Shown: positions 46,672-55,534, numbered from the stretch's first letter. The stretch is 64,000 nt of DNA from Rhodobiaceae bacterium (GCA_020637855.1 JACKJR010000002.1:434001-498000), one strand, 5' to 3'. Numbers and translations are program-made. Notes: a model not told the origin generated them from the sequence alone.

Positions 46672-47067
46672 TCAGGCGCCGTATTGCTCGTCAGAAACTT
46701 TCTCCATCCAGTCGACGGCCTTGCCGTCCCGGACTTCCTGAATGGCGGTATGGGTCATGGCCTGGTCGGGGGCTGCGCCATGCCAGTGCTTTTCGCCTGC
46801 CGGGAACCAGACGACATCTCCGGCCCGGATTTCCTCGATCGGCCCGCCCCAGCGCTGCACACGCCCGACACCGGAGGTGACGAGTAGCGTCTGGCCGAGC
46901 GGGTGCGTATGCCACGCAGTGCGGGCGCCAGGCTGGAACGTAACGTTCGCGCCCTGTACGCGCTCCTTGTCGAAGGGATTGAAGAGCATCTCGACCTGAA
47001 CCGAGCCGGTGAACCAGTCTGTCGGTCCTTGTCCGGTTTCGCGGCTGTCCGCACGAATGATGTCCAT
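46672..47067 (-). CDS. Cupin-domain protein
   Basis: A 131-residue single cupin (MDIIRADSRETGQGPTDWFT start, chosen by length and family; the frame runs 37 codons further upstream). Metal-binding motifs: G-x5-H-x-H in GARTAWHTHPLG and the second motif GDVVWFPAGEKHWHG. It resembles carboxymuconolactone-decarboxylase-associated cupins and mandelonitrile-lyase-like proteins. The ribosome-binding site is AAGGACA-like, just before ATG 47067. It is first in the operon with the SDR and probably LysR-controlled. Confidence 0.9.
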   Translation of the reverse strand: MDIIRADSRETGQGPTDWFTGSVQVEMLFNPFDKERVQGANVTFQPGARTAWHTHPLGQTLLVTSGVGRVQRWGGPIEEIRAGDVVWFPAGEKHWHGAAPDQAMTHTAIQEVRDGKAVDWMEKVSDEQYGA

Positions 47068-47151
47068 GGAATTGTCCTTTCGTTTTTGAAGGGCAATGCC
47101 CCTCGCAGGAGCCGTGCCCCTTGCTGACTGGAAATGTAGGGAAACCTGGTC

Positions 47152-47172
47152 TATCCGATTAGGGGATATAAT
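47152..47172. promoter_or_regulatory. Putative LysR box and -10 element between cupin and LysR genes
   Basis: Inverted repeat TATCC-N7-GGATA (47152-47168), overlapped at its end by a perfect -10 TATAAT (47167-47172) for the rightward lysR gene. The repeat fits a LysR autoregulatory site, so that binding would block lysR transcription. Inferred. Confidence 0.5.
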
Positions 47173-47201
47173 TTGCACGGACTAATGCAGAGAATTCAGT
47201 A

Positions 47202-48095
47202 ATGGCGCGAGACGAGTTAAGCGAGCTAAAAGCCTTCATCGCCGTTGCCGACGAGCGCAGTTTCACAAAGGCCGCTGCCAAGCTCGGAATATCCGCTTCA
47301 GCGCTCAGTCATACCATCCGAGGACTTGAAGAGCGGCTGGGCCTGCGCCTGCTCGCGCGCACAACCCGTAGCGTGGGCACGACTGAGGCTGGTGAACGGC
47401 TCTATCGCTCGACCGCACCGCATTTCGAGCAGATCAAGACCGAGATCGATGCTTTGAGTGAATTGCGCGACAAGCCATCGGGCACAGTCCGCATCAGTTC
47501 AGGCGACCATGCTGCGGATACGATCCTGCGACCGCGGCTGGCGACGTTCCTGCCTGAATATCCCGATATCAATGTCGAGGTGTCCATCAACAACGGCTTT
47601 ATCGATATTGTTGGGGAGAAATTTGATGCCGGGGTTAGACTGGGGGAATCGATCAGTAAGGACATGATCGCGGTGCGGATCGGTCCGGACTGGCGGTTCA
47701 ATGTTGTCGGAGCACCTTCGTATTTTGCCCGGCGTTCGCCGCCTGAGCATCCAAGTGAACTGACCAACCACCAGTGTATCAATTTGCGCCTGCCTGCTGC
47801 AGGCGGTCTTTATGCCTGGGAATTCGAGAAGGATGGCCGTGAGCTTGATGTCAGGGTTGGCGGTCAGCTTGCCTTCGATAGCATCATGCCGATCCTCAAT
47901 GCTGCGGTGGACGACCTAGGTTTAGCCTTCGTACCCGAAGACCTCGCGCAACCCTACATCGAAACCGGCCAATTGCAGGTGGCGTTAAGCGACTGGTGCC
48001 CGCCTTTTCAAGGCTATCACCTGTACTACCCCAATCGCCGCTTGACATCGCCGGCGTTCGCCCGGCTCGTCGAAGCGCTCAGGTTCAGGGTGTAA
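47202..48095 (+). CDS. LysR family transcriptional regulator
   Basis: A 297-residue LysR protein (HTH at 1-60, LSELKAFIAVADERSFTKAAAKLGISASALSHTIRGLEERLG; then the CrgA-like effector domain with DAGVRLGESISKDMIAVRIG). This subtype frequently sits divergent from an SDR/cupin pair, as here, and should control it. Codon use seems less GC-biased than in its neighbours (e.g. GAGTTAAGCGAGCTAAAAGC near the start), in line with acquisition. The effector is unknown. Confidence 0.92.
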   Translation: MARDELSELKAFIAVADERSFTKAAAKLGISASALSHTIRGLEERLGLRLLARTTRSVGTTEAGERLYRSTAPHFEQIKTEIDALSELRDKPSGTVRISSGDHAADTILRPRLATFLPEYPDINVEVSINNGFIDIVGEKFDAGVRLGESISKDMIAVRIGPDWRFNVVGAPSYFARRSPPEHPSELTNHQCINLRLPAAGGLYAWEFEKDGRELDVRVGGQLAFDSIMPILNAAVDDLGLAFVPEDLAQPYIETGQLQVALSDWCPPFQGYHLYYPNRRLTSPAFARLVEALRFRV

Positions 48096-48096
48096 G

Positions 48097-48117
48097 CCCG
48101 GCGCCGCAGCGCCGGGG
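48097..48117 (+). terminator. Weak hairpin after lysR
   Basis: CCCGGCGC (48097-48104) pairs with GCGCCGGG (48109-48116), followed by GTTCAATCTT. The T tract is poor, so termination may be partial. Confidence 0.45.
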
Positions 48118-48142
48118 TTCAATCTTAAAGCTTTCCTGGACC

Positions 48143-48359
48143 CTAGCGGTGATAGGGCTCAGCCAGCGGGCTCATCTTGCTCGCCGCCTTCGGGTCGAGC
48201 TTCCACGTCACTTCGCGGTCATAGCGGAAGCGCTTCAGCAGGCCGGATTTCTTCACACCCGCCGCAAGCGCCGCCTTGGCCCAGAATGCGGGTCCGTGCG
48301 TGAACGGCAGTGGCGGCGAAACACCGAAGCGCGAGCGCAGCAACCCGTTGGCATAGCGG
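48143..48359. repeat. 217-bp direct repeat, right copy
   Basis: Same orientation as 45609-45825. Core 48162-48359 is nearly identical (two substitutions seen: C/G in AGCCCTTC vs AGCGCTTC, A/C in AAGAGCCG vs AAGCGCCG). The copies are 2534 bp apart. Recombination between them would delete the SDR-cupin-LysR genes and leave one uninterrupted gene. Confidence 0.9.
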
Positions 48360-49126
48360 ATCGCATACATGTTGCGGATATCATCGGTCCAGTGCTCGGT
48401 GGTCACCGAAACGTTGACGCAATCGAGGTTTTCCACCCGGTGCGGCGCATTGAGCTGCCAGTTCAGCATCTCGCCGGGCTTCAGCGTGAAGACCTGCGCA
48501 TAATCGTCGAACCACGGCTCGTAGGGAATGTCCTCCTCGATCTCGCCGAGAATAACGCGCTCCATATCCGGCTCAGGAAGGAACGGCGCGTAATTGGGAT
48601 AGACATAGACCCGCTTCTCGCCGCGGATCTGCCACAGCGACTGGCCGGGGATGTCGGCGTGATAATAGACCTGCGCTTTCGGCGACGAGATCAGGATGCC
48701 GAAATTGTGCTTGTAGGTTGAGAAGTTCGGAACCAGACTCTCAAGTTCCTCGAACATCTGCGCAAGCAAATCGCCATAACGTGAATCCACTTCGTGAACA
48801 CGGCGCAGATTGAGCCAAAGGCGGCCTTGTCTGATGGCCTCCAGCACGGTCTTGCCGCTGGCACCGCCGATCTCGCCCTCGCTCCACAGCTTCTTGTGCA
48901 CGCCCTGCTCGCCCATATGCAGGAAGTCGTGATGCTCGCGCGGATAGTTTTCGATCAGCCCGGCAAGCGCCTCATCGGTGAACAAGCCTGTTTCGGGCAG
49001 TGAATGGTTGATGCATACCGGATGCCGCCCCCAGAGCTCGGAGTGCTCCGGCCTCCAGCCTGTCATGATGCGCGCCGGCGCCGCGATACGCCCGCCGCCA
49101 TGTGAAATATCGCTGTCCCGTTTCAT
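48143..49126 (-). CDS. Cupin-like / JmjC-fold protein (putative Fe(II)/2-oxoglutarate oxygenase)
   Basis: A 327-residue protein from ATG 49126. The double-stranded beta-helix core has the facial-triad candidates H and D in VYYHADIPGQSLWQI and the distal H in NWQLNAPHRVEN, fitting JmjC-related oxygenases; YVYPNYAPFLP follows. The substrate is unknown, and activity is inferred. Its last 72 codons are duplicated at 45609-45825, so this gene may be a hybrid reconstituted during insertion of the SDR-cupin-LysR cassette. Confidence 0.8.
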   Translation of the reverse strand: MKRDSDISHGGGRIAAPARIMTGWRPEHSELWGRHPVCINHSLPETGLFTDEALAGLIENYPREHHDFLHMGEQGVHKKLWSEGEIGGASGKTVLEAIRQGRLWLNLRRVHEVDSRYGDLLAQMFEELESLVPNFSTYKHNFGILISSPKAQVYYHADIPGQSLWQIRGEKRVYVYPNYAPFLPEPDMERVILGEIEEDIPYEPWFDDYAQVFTLKPGEMLNWQLNAPHRVENLDCVNVSVTTEHWTDDIRNMYAIRYANGLLRSRFGVSPPLPFTHGPAFWAKAALAAGVKKSGLLKRFRYDREVTWKLDPKAASKMSPLAEPYHR

Positions 49127-49264
49127 GTGACGTCCCGTCAGTTTGCTTGAATGGAGCCGGAAAGCTGACGCAGGGGCATTGAAATCAGGTGAATCCCTTA
49201 TCCGGAAACGCACTCAATCTTCCGCAAGGTTAGCAGCCGATGAACCAATCCGGTCGAATGCACC

Positions 49265-49852
49265 TCAACCCGTCCGCCCCGCCCACGGAAGCGCATCGTC
49301 GGGAATGGCATCTGGTTCATAGCGCTGTGGCATCGAGCGTTTCATGAACTTAAACAGGACCGGCATGTACCAAGCCACAATCAGCAGCTTGGCCGCAGCA
49401 AGCCCGTAGTAGCCGCCGCTGAGCATGTAGAGAGCCAGAACCGCCAGCCCGCCGGTAATGACAATCGTCAGGATCAGATTGGCGGCGAAACCGATCAGGC
49501 CGCTGCCTTTGCGGTACGAGACATCACACCCGCCTTCGGCCAGCCGTTCATGCAAGGCTTTCAGGAAACCGGAATATTCCGCATCCTGCATGATGAAATC
49601 GTTGAATCCGCGATAGGACGTATTGCTGATCCTGACTTTCCCGCCCGAAGGTACGGTGATGGTCGCAAAAAAGCGGTCCGGCTGCGCCCGCGACGGCCGG
49701 TAAGCGAGCCGGATCGCAGAAATATCCGTATAGGCCATACGCCCCGAACCGCCGTCTTCGTCCTCCCAGACAACGGCGTCCTGCGTCAAACGGTATGTCC
49801 GCTGTTGTGCAAACGCATGAAACCGTTGGGTGTATGAGACCTCGCCGCTCAT
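49265..49852 (-). CDS. Paralogous membrane protein B (PH-like N-terminus, two TM)
   Basis: A 195-residue protein from ATG 49852. The soluble first part (1-110: YTQRFHAFAQQRTYRLTQDA, YTDISAIRLAYRPSRAQPDR, YRGFNDFIMQDAEYSGFLKAL) looks like a small PH-type beta domain, followed by two transmembrane helices (about 125-165) and a proline-rich tail. It is the downstream paralogue of the preceding gene, and overlaps it by 4 bp (ATGA). Function unknown. Confidence 0.75.
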   Translation of the reverse strand: MSGEVSYTQRFHAFAQQRTYRLTQDAVVWEDEDGGSGRMAYTDISAIRLAYRPSRAQPDRFFATITVPSGGKVRISNTSYRGFNDFIMQDAEYSGFLKALHERLAEGGCDVSYRKGSGLIGFAANLILTIVITGGLAVLALYMLSGGYYGLAAAKLLIVAWYMPVLFKFMKRSMPQRYEPDAIPDDALPWAGRTG

Positions 49853-50403
49853 GGCCCGTTCAGGTCTTCGGGCGAATACGTGCCCGGTCTGACCGCGATC
49901 AGAAAGCGCGCAAGCCACGGCACGAAGCCGAGCATGATGACAACCGCGATGGCACCGATAAGCACCGAAGCCTCGGCAAGCACCGCATAAAGCGTGCCGG
50001 CGATAAAAACGAACATCGCGGCGCAGAAGAGGATCGTCGCCACGTAACCGGCCATGGTCGCTCCCAGCCGGTAGTTGACCTTCCCGCCACGACCCGCAAG
50101 CTTGCGGTGCAGCGCCCTGACGAACGAGGCGAATTCACCCGTCTGCATGTCGAAATTGCCCAAACTGACATAGGAGCGGTTGCTGAGTTTCAACGCCTTG
50201 CCATGCCGGGGCGACACGATCGCATAGACCGTGCCCGCCTGAAGATCGGGCCAGGACGACAGCCGGACCTGCCGGATATCGCCATAGGGCAGTCTCTCCT
50301 CACCGCCATTCGCATCCTGCCAGACAATGGCATCCTCGCCGAGGCGGTACGTGCGGTGCCGCTCGAGCAGATTGAACCGCTGGCTGTAGACATCTGCATC
50401 CAT
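49849..50403 (-). CDS. Paralogous membrane protein A (PH-like N-terminus, two TM)
   Basis: A 184-residue protein from ATG 50403, sharing with its downstream neighbour the order YSQRFNLLERHRTYRLGEDA-like start, W-x-D-x2-GG, YGDIRQVRLS, the SNRSY motif, a GEFASFVRALH segment, and two hydrophobic helices (about 115-165). The two genes clearly arose by tandem duplication and diverged. Translational coupling by the ATGA overlap suggests they work together, maybe as a heteromer in the membrane. The function is unknown. Confidence 0.75.
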   Translation of the reverse strand: MDADVYSQRFNLLERHRTYRLGEDAIVWQDANGGEERLPYGDIRQVRLSSWPDLQAGTVYAIVSPRHGKALKLSNRSYVSLGNFDMQTGEFASFVRALHRKLAGRGGKVNYRLGATMAGYVATILFCAAMFVFIAGTLYAVLAEASVLIGAIAVVIMLGFVPWLARFLIAVRPGTYSPEDLNGP

Positions 50404-50473
50404 GGCGGCAGATTGACATGGCAACATCTTAACCGCCACGTTCACCATCGGAATAAGGGAAAGGAAACCGAAT

Positions 50474-51361
50474 ATGGCCGCGCTCAGCGAACCGCTCATC
50501 ATCGGCGACATCCGCATCGACCGGATTGTCGAACTGGTCAAGGACTACTACCCGGCAATGGAGTTCTTCCGCGACCTGACACCGGACATTCTCGCCGAGC
50601 ATAAGCATTGGCTGGAGCCGGATTTCATTCACCCCGACAACGGCAACGTCATCCTTACCTTCCAGTCCTACCTGGTACGTACGCCCCGTCACACCATTCT
50701 CGTTGATTCCTGTATCGGTAACGACAAGCCGCGCCCGACCCGCCTGATGTTCCACATGCTCAAGCTCGACAGTTGGGAAAGGAACCTGGCAGCACTCGGC
50801 CTGTCCGTCGCCGATATCGACTTCGTCATGTGTACCCACCTGCATGTCGACCATGTCGGCTGGAACACGAAGCTGGAGAACGGACGCTGGGTGCCGACAT
50901 TCCCCAACGCCCGCTACATCTTCTCCGGCAAGGAGCTGGATTTCTGGACCGAGCGCGAGAAGCAGGCACCTGAAACCTGTCCGTGGATCACGGATTCCGT
51001 ACTCCCCGTCGTCGCCTCTGGATGCCACCAGTGCGTCAGCAGCGATCATGCATTCGACGACCACATGCGCCTGACGCCGACGCCGGGTCACACCATCGAT
51101 CACTTCGCTGTTGAACTGGGTGGCAGAGAGCCGGACGCGATCATCGGCGGCGACATGGTGCATTCGCCAATTCAGGTGCTCTATCCGGAAATCGGCATGT
51201 TCACCGACCATGATTCCAGGCAGGCCGGCGAGAGCCGCCGTGCACTGTTCTCGCGCATCATGGGCACACCGACGAAACTCTGCACCGGCCACTTTGCCGA
51301 CCCCTCCATCATACGCATTACGGGCGAGCGAGGCGGCGGGTTCGACTGGGAATATGCGTGA
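50474..51361 (+). CDS. Metallo-beta-lactamase-fold hydrolase
   Basis: A 295-residue MBL-fold enzyme. The zinc motif HLHVDHVGWN (about 122-131, HxHxDH) is present, with the later ligands in TPGHTIDHF (H) and GGDMVHSP (D). The type is close to lactonase and phosphodiesterase-like MBLs; the substrate is unclear. Divergent from the membrane-protein pair (70 bp). GAAAGGAAAC-like DNA precedes the ATG. No quorum-sensing genes nearby, so acyl-homoserine-lactonase activity is only one option. Confidence 0.9.
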   Translation: MAALSEPLIIGDIRIDRIVELVKDYYPAMEFFRDLTPDILAEHKHWLEPDFIHPDNGNVILTFQSYLVRTPRHTILVDSCIGNDKPRPTRLMFHMLKLDSWERNLAALGLSVADIDFVMCTHLHVDHVGWNTKLENGRWVPTFPNARYIFSGKELDFWTEREKQAPETCPWITDSVLPVVASGCHQCVSSDHAFDDHMRLTPTPGHTIDHFAVELGGREPDAIIGGDMVHSPIQVLYPEIGMFTDHDSRQAGESRRALFSRIMGTPTKLCTGHFADPSIIRITGERGGGFDWEYA

Positions 51362-51371
51362 GGGAAGGTCC

Positions 51372-51569
51372 TTACGGGCCTTTCAATTTTTTGCGATTGT
51401 TGAGAATTCCCACTGCGGTGTAGAGGCGTGTCAGAAGCTCTTTTGCGCGGCGCGAATCCCTATTGCGAAGCTCCACAAATAAACTTTCCAAGATTTCAGG
51501 ATTGTGCCGGCCGCGATCAAACATCGCCTCGAGCGCACTGATTGATTTGTCCGCCAGCGGCCTACCCAT
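51372..51569 (-). CDS. Small 65-residue protein divergent from the MmeI-type gene
   Basis: From ATG 51569 the frame gives a basic, helical protein: MGRPLADKSISALEAMFDRG, LESLFVELRNRDSRRAKELL, TRLYTAVGILNNRKKLKGP. No signal peptide or membrane segment, no recognised domain. The frame continues 23 codons upstream without obvious sense. It is divergent from the restriction-modification gene across 106 bp and convergent with the MBL gene (10 bp). Could be a regulator or partner of the restriction enzyme, or unrelated. Confidence 0.6.
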   Translation of the reverse strand: MGRPLADKSISALEAMFDRGRHNPEILESLFVELRNRDSRRAKELLTRLYTAVGILNNRKKLKGP

Positions 51570-51675
51570 GCAGCCTTCCCCGCAACTACTAGTGGCTATC
51601 TTGCCATGGCGGCACCTTGCCAGCAATCGACATGACAAGCATGCTTCGCCGTTGACTGGGTGAGGAAGAACACAA

Positions 51676-54456
51676 GTGCGCCTGAATTGGAATGAGATAC
51701 GAGCCCGTGCAGCCGAGTTCGCGCGCGAATGGGCCGATGCGCACTATGAAAAGGGCGAAACCCAAAGTTTTTACAACGACTTCTTTAATGTCTTCGGCGT
51801 CCAGCGCCGCCGGGTGGCCGTGTTCGAGCAGCAAGTCAAGAAACTCGACAACAAGCAGGGATTTATCGATCTCTTCTGGCCCAGCGTTCTCCTGGTGGAA
51901 CAGAAAAGCGCCGGTCGCGACCTAGGAAGTGCTCTCGCCCAGGCACAGGAATATTGCCTCGGCCTGAAACCGAACGAGTTTCCCCGTTACATCCTTCTCA
52001 GCGATTTCCAGACGTTCGAACTCTATGACCTCACCGAACGTACGGAAGTGAAGTCTGCGCTGGCCGAACTGCCCAAAAAGGTCGAGGCGTTCGGTTTCAT
52101 CCTCGGTATCCAGAAGCGGACATTCAAGGACCAAGACCCGGTCAACATCGCGGCATCGGAACTGATGGGAAAGGTTCACGATGCCCTTGAGGAATCGGGC
52201 TATCGCGGCAGCGATCTGGAACGGTTCCTCGTCCGCCTGCTGTTCTGTCTGTTCGCCGACGACACAGGCATCTTCGACCGAGGAATTTTCGAAACGCTGC
52301 TGCGAGACCGGACGGCGAAAGACGGATCGGACCTTGGGAGTTGGATCACCCATCTGTTCCAAGTACTCGACACACCAGTTGATGATCGATCGAAATCGCT
52401 GGATGAAGACCTTGCCGCATTTCCCTACATCAACGGCGATCTGTTTCGGAACAACCTCCGGATACCCTCGTTCGACTCCAAGATGCGTCAACGCATCATC
52501 GAAGCCTGCGAATTCTCGTGGGATGCCGTGTCCCCTGCAATTTTCGGTTCATTGTTCCAGTCGGTGATGAACCGGGCGGAACGGCGCAAGCTTGGAGCGC
52601 ATTACACGACAGAAAAGAACATCATGAAGGTCATCGGGCCTTTGTTCCTCGATGATCTGCACGAAGAGTTCGAACGTCTCAAAGCGCGTAAGGACAACCG
52701 CCGAAAAGGTGAACTGGAAGCGTTCCAGCGCCGCCTCGGCACGCTGACGTTCCTCGACCCGGCCTGCGGTTGCGGCAACTTCCTCGTCATCGCCTACCGG
52801 GAACTCCGGGAACTGGAAATCGAGGTCTTGCGGGAGCTGCGCCCCGACACACAACAGGTGCTGGACGTGTCTGCACTGTCCGTCGTCGATGTCGACCAGT
52901 TTTACGGCATCGAGATCGGCGAGTTCCCTGCCCGCATAGCCGAGGTCGCGATGTGGATGATGGACCACATCATGAACAATCGCCTGAGCCTTGAATTCGG
53001 CCAAGTGTTCCTACGCATACCCCTGCAGAAATCACCGCACATTCGCTGTGCCGATGCGCTGGAGCTAGACTGGGCCGGTTTACTGCAGCCCGAACAGTGT
53101 TCATACGTGTTTGGCAATCCGCCGTTCGTCGGGGCAAAATTCCAATCTCAAAAACAGCGCGAGCAGGTACGCAACATCGCCCGGCTCGGTGGCAGCGGCG
53201 GCACGCTGGATTTCGTCGCAGCATGGTTCATCAAGGCTGGCGGATACGTGCGCGATAGCAAGGCGAGGATCGCCTTCGTCGCTACGAATTCAATTACTCA
53301 GGGCGAACAGGTCGCGCAGTTATGGCCGATCCTCTTTGATCGCTATCATCTTGAGATCGCGTTCGCCCACCGCACCTTTGCCTGGGGCTCCGAGGCGCGC
53401 GGCGTCGCACATGTCCATGTCGTCATCGTCGGCTTGGCGCGCAGCGACATGGAACCGGCGGTCAAGCGCCTCTTCTCCTACAGCGACATCAAGGGCGACC
53501 CGACCGAAAGCCGTCACAAGGCGCTGACGGCCTATCTGTTCGGCGCCGACGAGGCACGAAACCGGCATCTCGTCGTGAAGGAGGAAAGCCGACCTATCAA
53601 TGGATTGCTAAGATTGATTATCGGTTCGAAGCCCATCGACAACGGCCACTACATTTTCACCAAGGATGAAAAGGACGCTTTTCTCGCAAGAGAACCGGGA
53701 GCAGCCAAATTCCTTCGTCCATTCATCGGAGCGCAGGAATACATCAACGGAGGACAGCGCTGGATACTGGCCCTGCACAACGCCTCGCCTGCGGACCTGA
53801 GGGCGATGCCAGAAGTCGCGGCGCGGATGGCCGTCGTCAAAGCCTACAGGAAGGCAAGCAAGAGCAAACCGACACAAGCCCTGGGCGATATGCCTGCGCT
53901 TTATCACGTGAACGTTCTTCCGACCGCACCCTTTCTCGTCATCCCGGAGGTTAGTTCGGAAAGGCGCGAGTACGCACCGATCGGATGGCTGGAGCCACCT
54001 GTAATTCCTAGCAACAAAGTCCGAATTCTGGAGAATGCGCCAGTCTGGATATTTTCATTGCTGACCTCCGCAGCACACATGACGTGGCTTCGATATATCG
54101 GCGGTCGCCTTAAGAGTGATTTTCAGTACGGAATTGGCGTCGTCTACAACACCTTCCCGATGCCGCAGCTGACCGATGCCGACCGGGCGAAACTTGATGC
54201 AACCGGTCAGGCCGTCCTCGATGCCCGCGCGCAATACCCTGACGCCACGCCTGCCGATCTCTACGACCCGGACACCATGCCGCCCGTCCTGCACAAGGCG
54301 CATCAGGCGAACGACAAGGCCGTTGACAGGCTCTATCGTAAGTCGCCGTTCACGTCCGAGCGCGAGCGCGTAGAACACCTGTTCGCCCTCTACGAACAGA
54401 TGGTCGCTCCTGTCGAAGCCGCGGCAAACGTGAAGCCAAAGAAACGGCGACATTGA
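51676..54456 (+). CDS. MmeI-type (type IIL) restriction-modification enzyme
   Basis: A 926-residue single-chain protein combining nuclease and adenine methyltransferase. N-terminal nuclease domain with D65-x9-E75-x-K77 (FIDLFWPSVLLVEQKSAGR), matching MmeI; helical spacer (about 170-330, including KLGAHYTTEKNIMKVIGPLF); methyltransferase with FLDPACGCGNFL (about 358) and the catalytic GNPPFVGAKF near 480; then target-recognition domain and C-terminal domain (to AAANVKPKKRRH). MmeI (919 residues) binds a 6-bp asymmetric site, cuts about 20 nt away and protects its own DNA by methylating one strand. Specificity cannot be read from the sequence. GTG start; no separate methylase or specificity gene. 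Confidence 0.92.
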   Translation: MRLNWNEIRARAAEFAREWADAHYEKGETQSFYNDFFNVFGVQRRRVAVFEQQVKKLDNKQGFIDLFWPSVLLVEQKSAGRDLGSALAQAQEYCLGLKPNEFPRYILLSDFQTFELYDLTERTEVKSALAELPKKVEAFGFILGIQKRTFKDQDPVNIAASELMGKVHDALEESGYRGSDLERFLVRLLFCLFADDTGIFDRGIFETLLRDRTAKDGSDLGSWITHLFQVLDTPVDDRSKSLDEDLAAFPYINGDLFRNNLRIPSFDSKMRQRIIEACEFSWDAVSPAIFGSLFQSVMNRAERRKLGAHYTTEKNIMKVIGPLFLDDLHEEFERLKARKDNRRKGELEAFQRRLGTLTFLDPACGCGNFLVIAYRELRELEIEVLRELRPDTQQVLDVSALSVVDVDQFYGIEIGEFPARIAEVAMWMMDHIMNNRLSLEFGQVFLRIPLQKSPHIRCADALELDWAGLLQPEQCSYVFGNPPFVGAKFQSQKQREQVRNIARLGGSGGTLDFVAAWFIKAGGYVRDSKARIAFVATNSITQGEQVAQLWPILFDRYHLEIAFAHRTFAWGSEARGVAHVHVVIVGLARSDMEPAVKRLFSYSDIKGDPTESRHKALTAYLFGADEARNRHLVVKEESRPINGLLRLIIGSKPIDNGHYIFTKDEKDAFLAREPGAAKFLRPFIGAQEYINGGQRWILALHNASPADLRAMPEVAARMAVVKAYRKASKSKPTQALGDMPALYHVNVLPTAPFLVIPEVSSERREYAPIGWLEPPVIPSNKVRILENAPVWIFSLLTSAAHMTWLRYIGGRLKSDFQYGIGVVYNTFPMPQLTDADRAKLDATGQAVLDARAQYPDATPADLYDPDTMPPVLHKAHQANDKAVDRLYRKSPFTSERERVEHLFALYEQMVAPVEAAANVKPKKRRH

Positions 54457-54462
54457 AACGGT

Positions 54463-54804
54463 CTACTCTCCCGCCTCGAGCGGCCAGTCGAAGATCAGCT
54501 TCATGCTGACACGGTCGGGTTGCCATTGCGGCGGTGAAGCGAGCTGGACCATTTCGAGTGGCGTGCTGAAAAGCTCGCGTCCTCCCCAGTCCGTCAGGCT
54601 AACCGTGCCCGGCGCATCGCTGCCCTGCCCCGGCATCGCAGACAACACCGCATCACGCCACACAGTTACGCGGTAGCGCCCGTCCGGACTGTCCCAATGC
54701 GCATATTCCTCATGCGGCGGCGGCCGCAAAAGCCAGAGCCCGACCGTCAGCCCGAACGACACGAGGACGATCAGCCACGTCCGGATTTTGCACGCCCTAT
54801 CCAT
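54463..54804 (-). CDS. Small membrane-anchored protein of unknown function
   Basis: A 113-residue protein from ATG 54804 with one N-terminal transmembrane helix or uncleaved signal (IRTWLIVLVSFGLTVGLWLL) and a soluble part (HWDSPDGRYRVTVWRDAVLSA, RVSMKLIFDWP). The pattern DSPDGRYRVTVWR resembles small periplasmic hypothetical proteins found in other bacteria. Its stop is 6 bp from the convergent restriction gene. No function can be given. Confidence 0.65.
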   Translation of the reverse strand: MDRACKIRTWLIVLVSFGLTVGLWLLRPPPHEEYAHWDSPDGRYRVTVWRDAVLSAMPGQGSDAPGTVSLTDWGGRELFSTPLEMVQLASPPQWQPDRVSMKLIFDWPLEAGE

Positions 54805-54988
54805 GACGCATTGATCGGTTTTGAAAATGGCGGCGGCAAGGCCCACGCGGCCAGTCCGGTTATGAACCCCCGATGAACGCCCGCTTCAGGGGCATTTCAG
54901 AGCGCTTGTGGTGTTCTCCGCATCAAGCCCGGCGAATGATGCCGGAAACCGCTCAATGCCCCTTGCGGCGAACCCAGGAAACAGACAC

Positions 54989-55534
54989 ATGGAAAGCGAC
55001 AGACACATGGGAAGACGACTGCTCACCGCCCTCGTACTCGGCTGCGCAACGCTTGGCTCGGCCTTCGCGATGGCGCCTCACGCCCTGACTGGCGCAACAA
55101 TCGGCATTGACGCTTCCCGCTTTCCGCCCGCCGCATATACGCAACAGACGAAAGGCCCTGTCGTGATCAAGACATCGGACATCATGCCGCTTGGCGGCAC
55201 ATGGCAACTGACTCATCTGCGCGGTCCCGGCGGCGAACTTGACGGGCTGCAGGATGACCTTGTCGCGCGCTCGCAGATCCTGATCGGCGACGACGGCAAG
55301 CTGTCGGGTACTGTCGGGTGCAATCGCTTCGGCACCAGCTTCACTCTTGATGGCGATGCGATCGCCTTCACCGGCGTACTGTCGACCCGCAAGGCCTGTT
55401 TCGGGCCCGTGTGGGATGCCGAACGCGGCCTCTATGCCGCTTTCAAGCAGGCGGCGGGATACGCACAGGATGGCGACGAACTGGTCCTGCTCGACGCGAA
55501 CGGCCAGCCAATCGCCCGCTTCGCCCGCACGTGA
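54989..55534 (+). CDS. META domain exported protein
   Basis: A 181-residue protein from ATG 54989 (CCCAGGA 10 nt before it); a shorter start at 55007 is possible. Signal peptide GRRLLTALVLGCATLGSAFA, then a spacer and the META domain (about 75-180: LGGTWQLTHLRGPGGELDG, GTVGCNRFGTSFTLDGDAIAF, STRKACFGPVWDAER), the fold of HslJ-like proteins. The pair of cysteines may form a disulfide. META proteins are often linked to heat shock or antibiotic tolerance; the role here is unknown. Confidence 0.85.
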   Translation: MESDRHMGRRLLTALVLGCATLGSAFAMAPHALTGATIGIDASRFPPAAYTQQTKGPVVIKTSDIMPLGGTWQLTHLRGPGGELDGLQDDLVARSQILIGDDGKLSGTVGCNRFGTSFTLDGDAIAFTGVLSTRKACFGPVWDAERGLYAAFKQAAGYAQDGDELVLLDANGQPIARFART

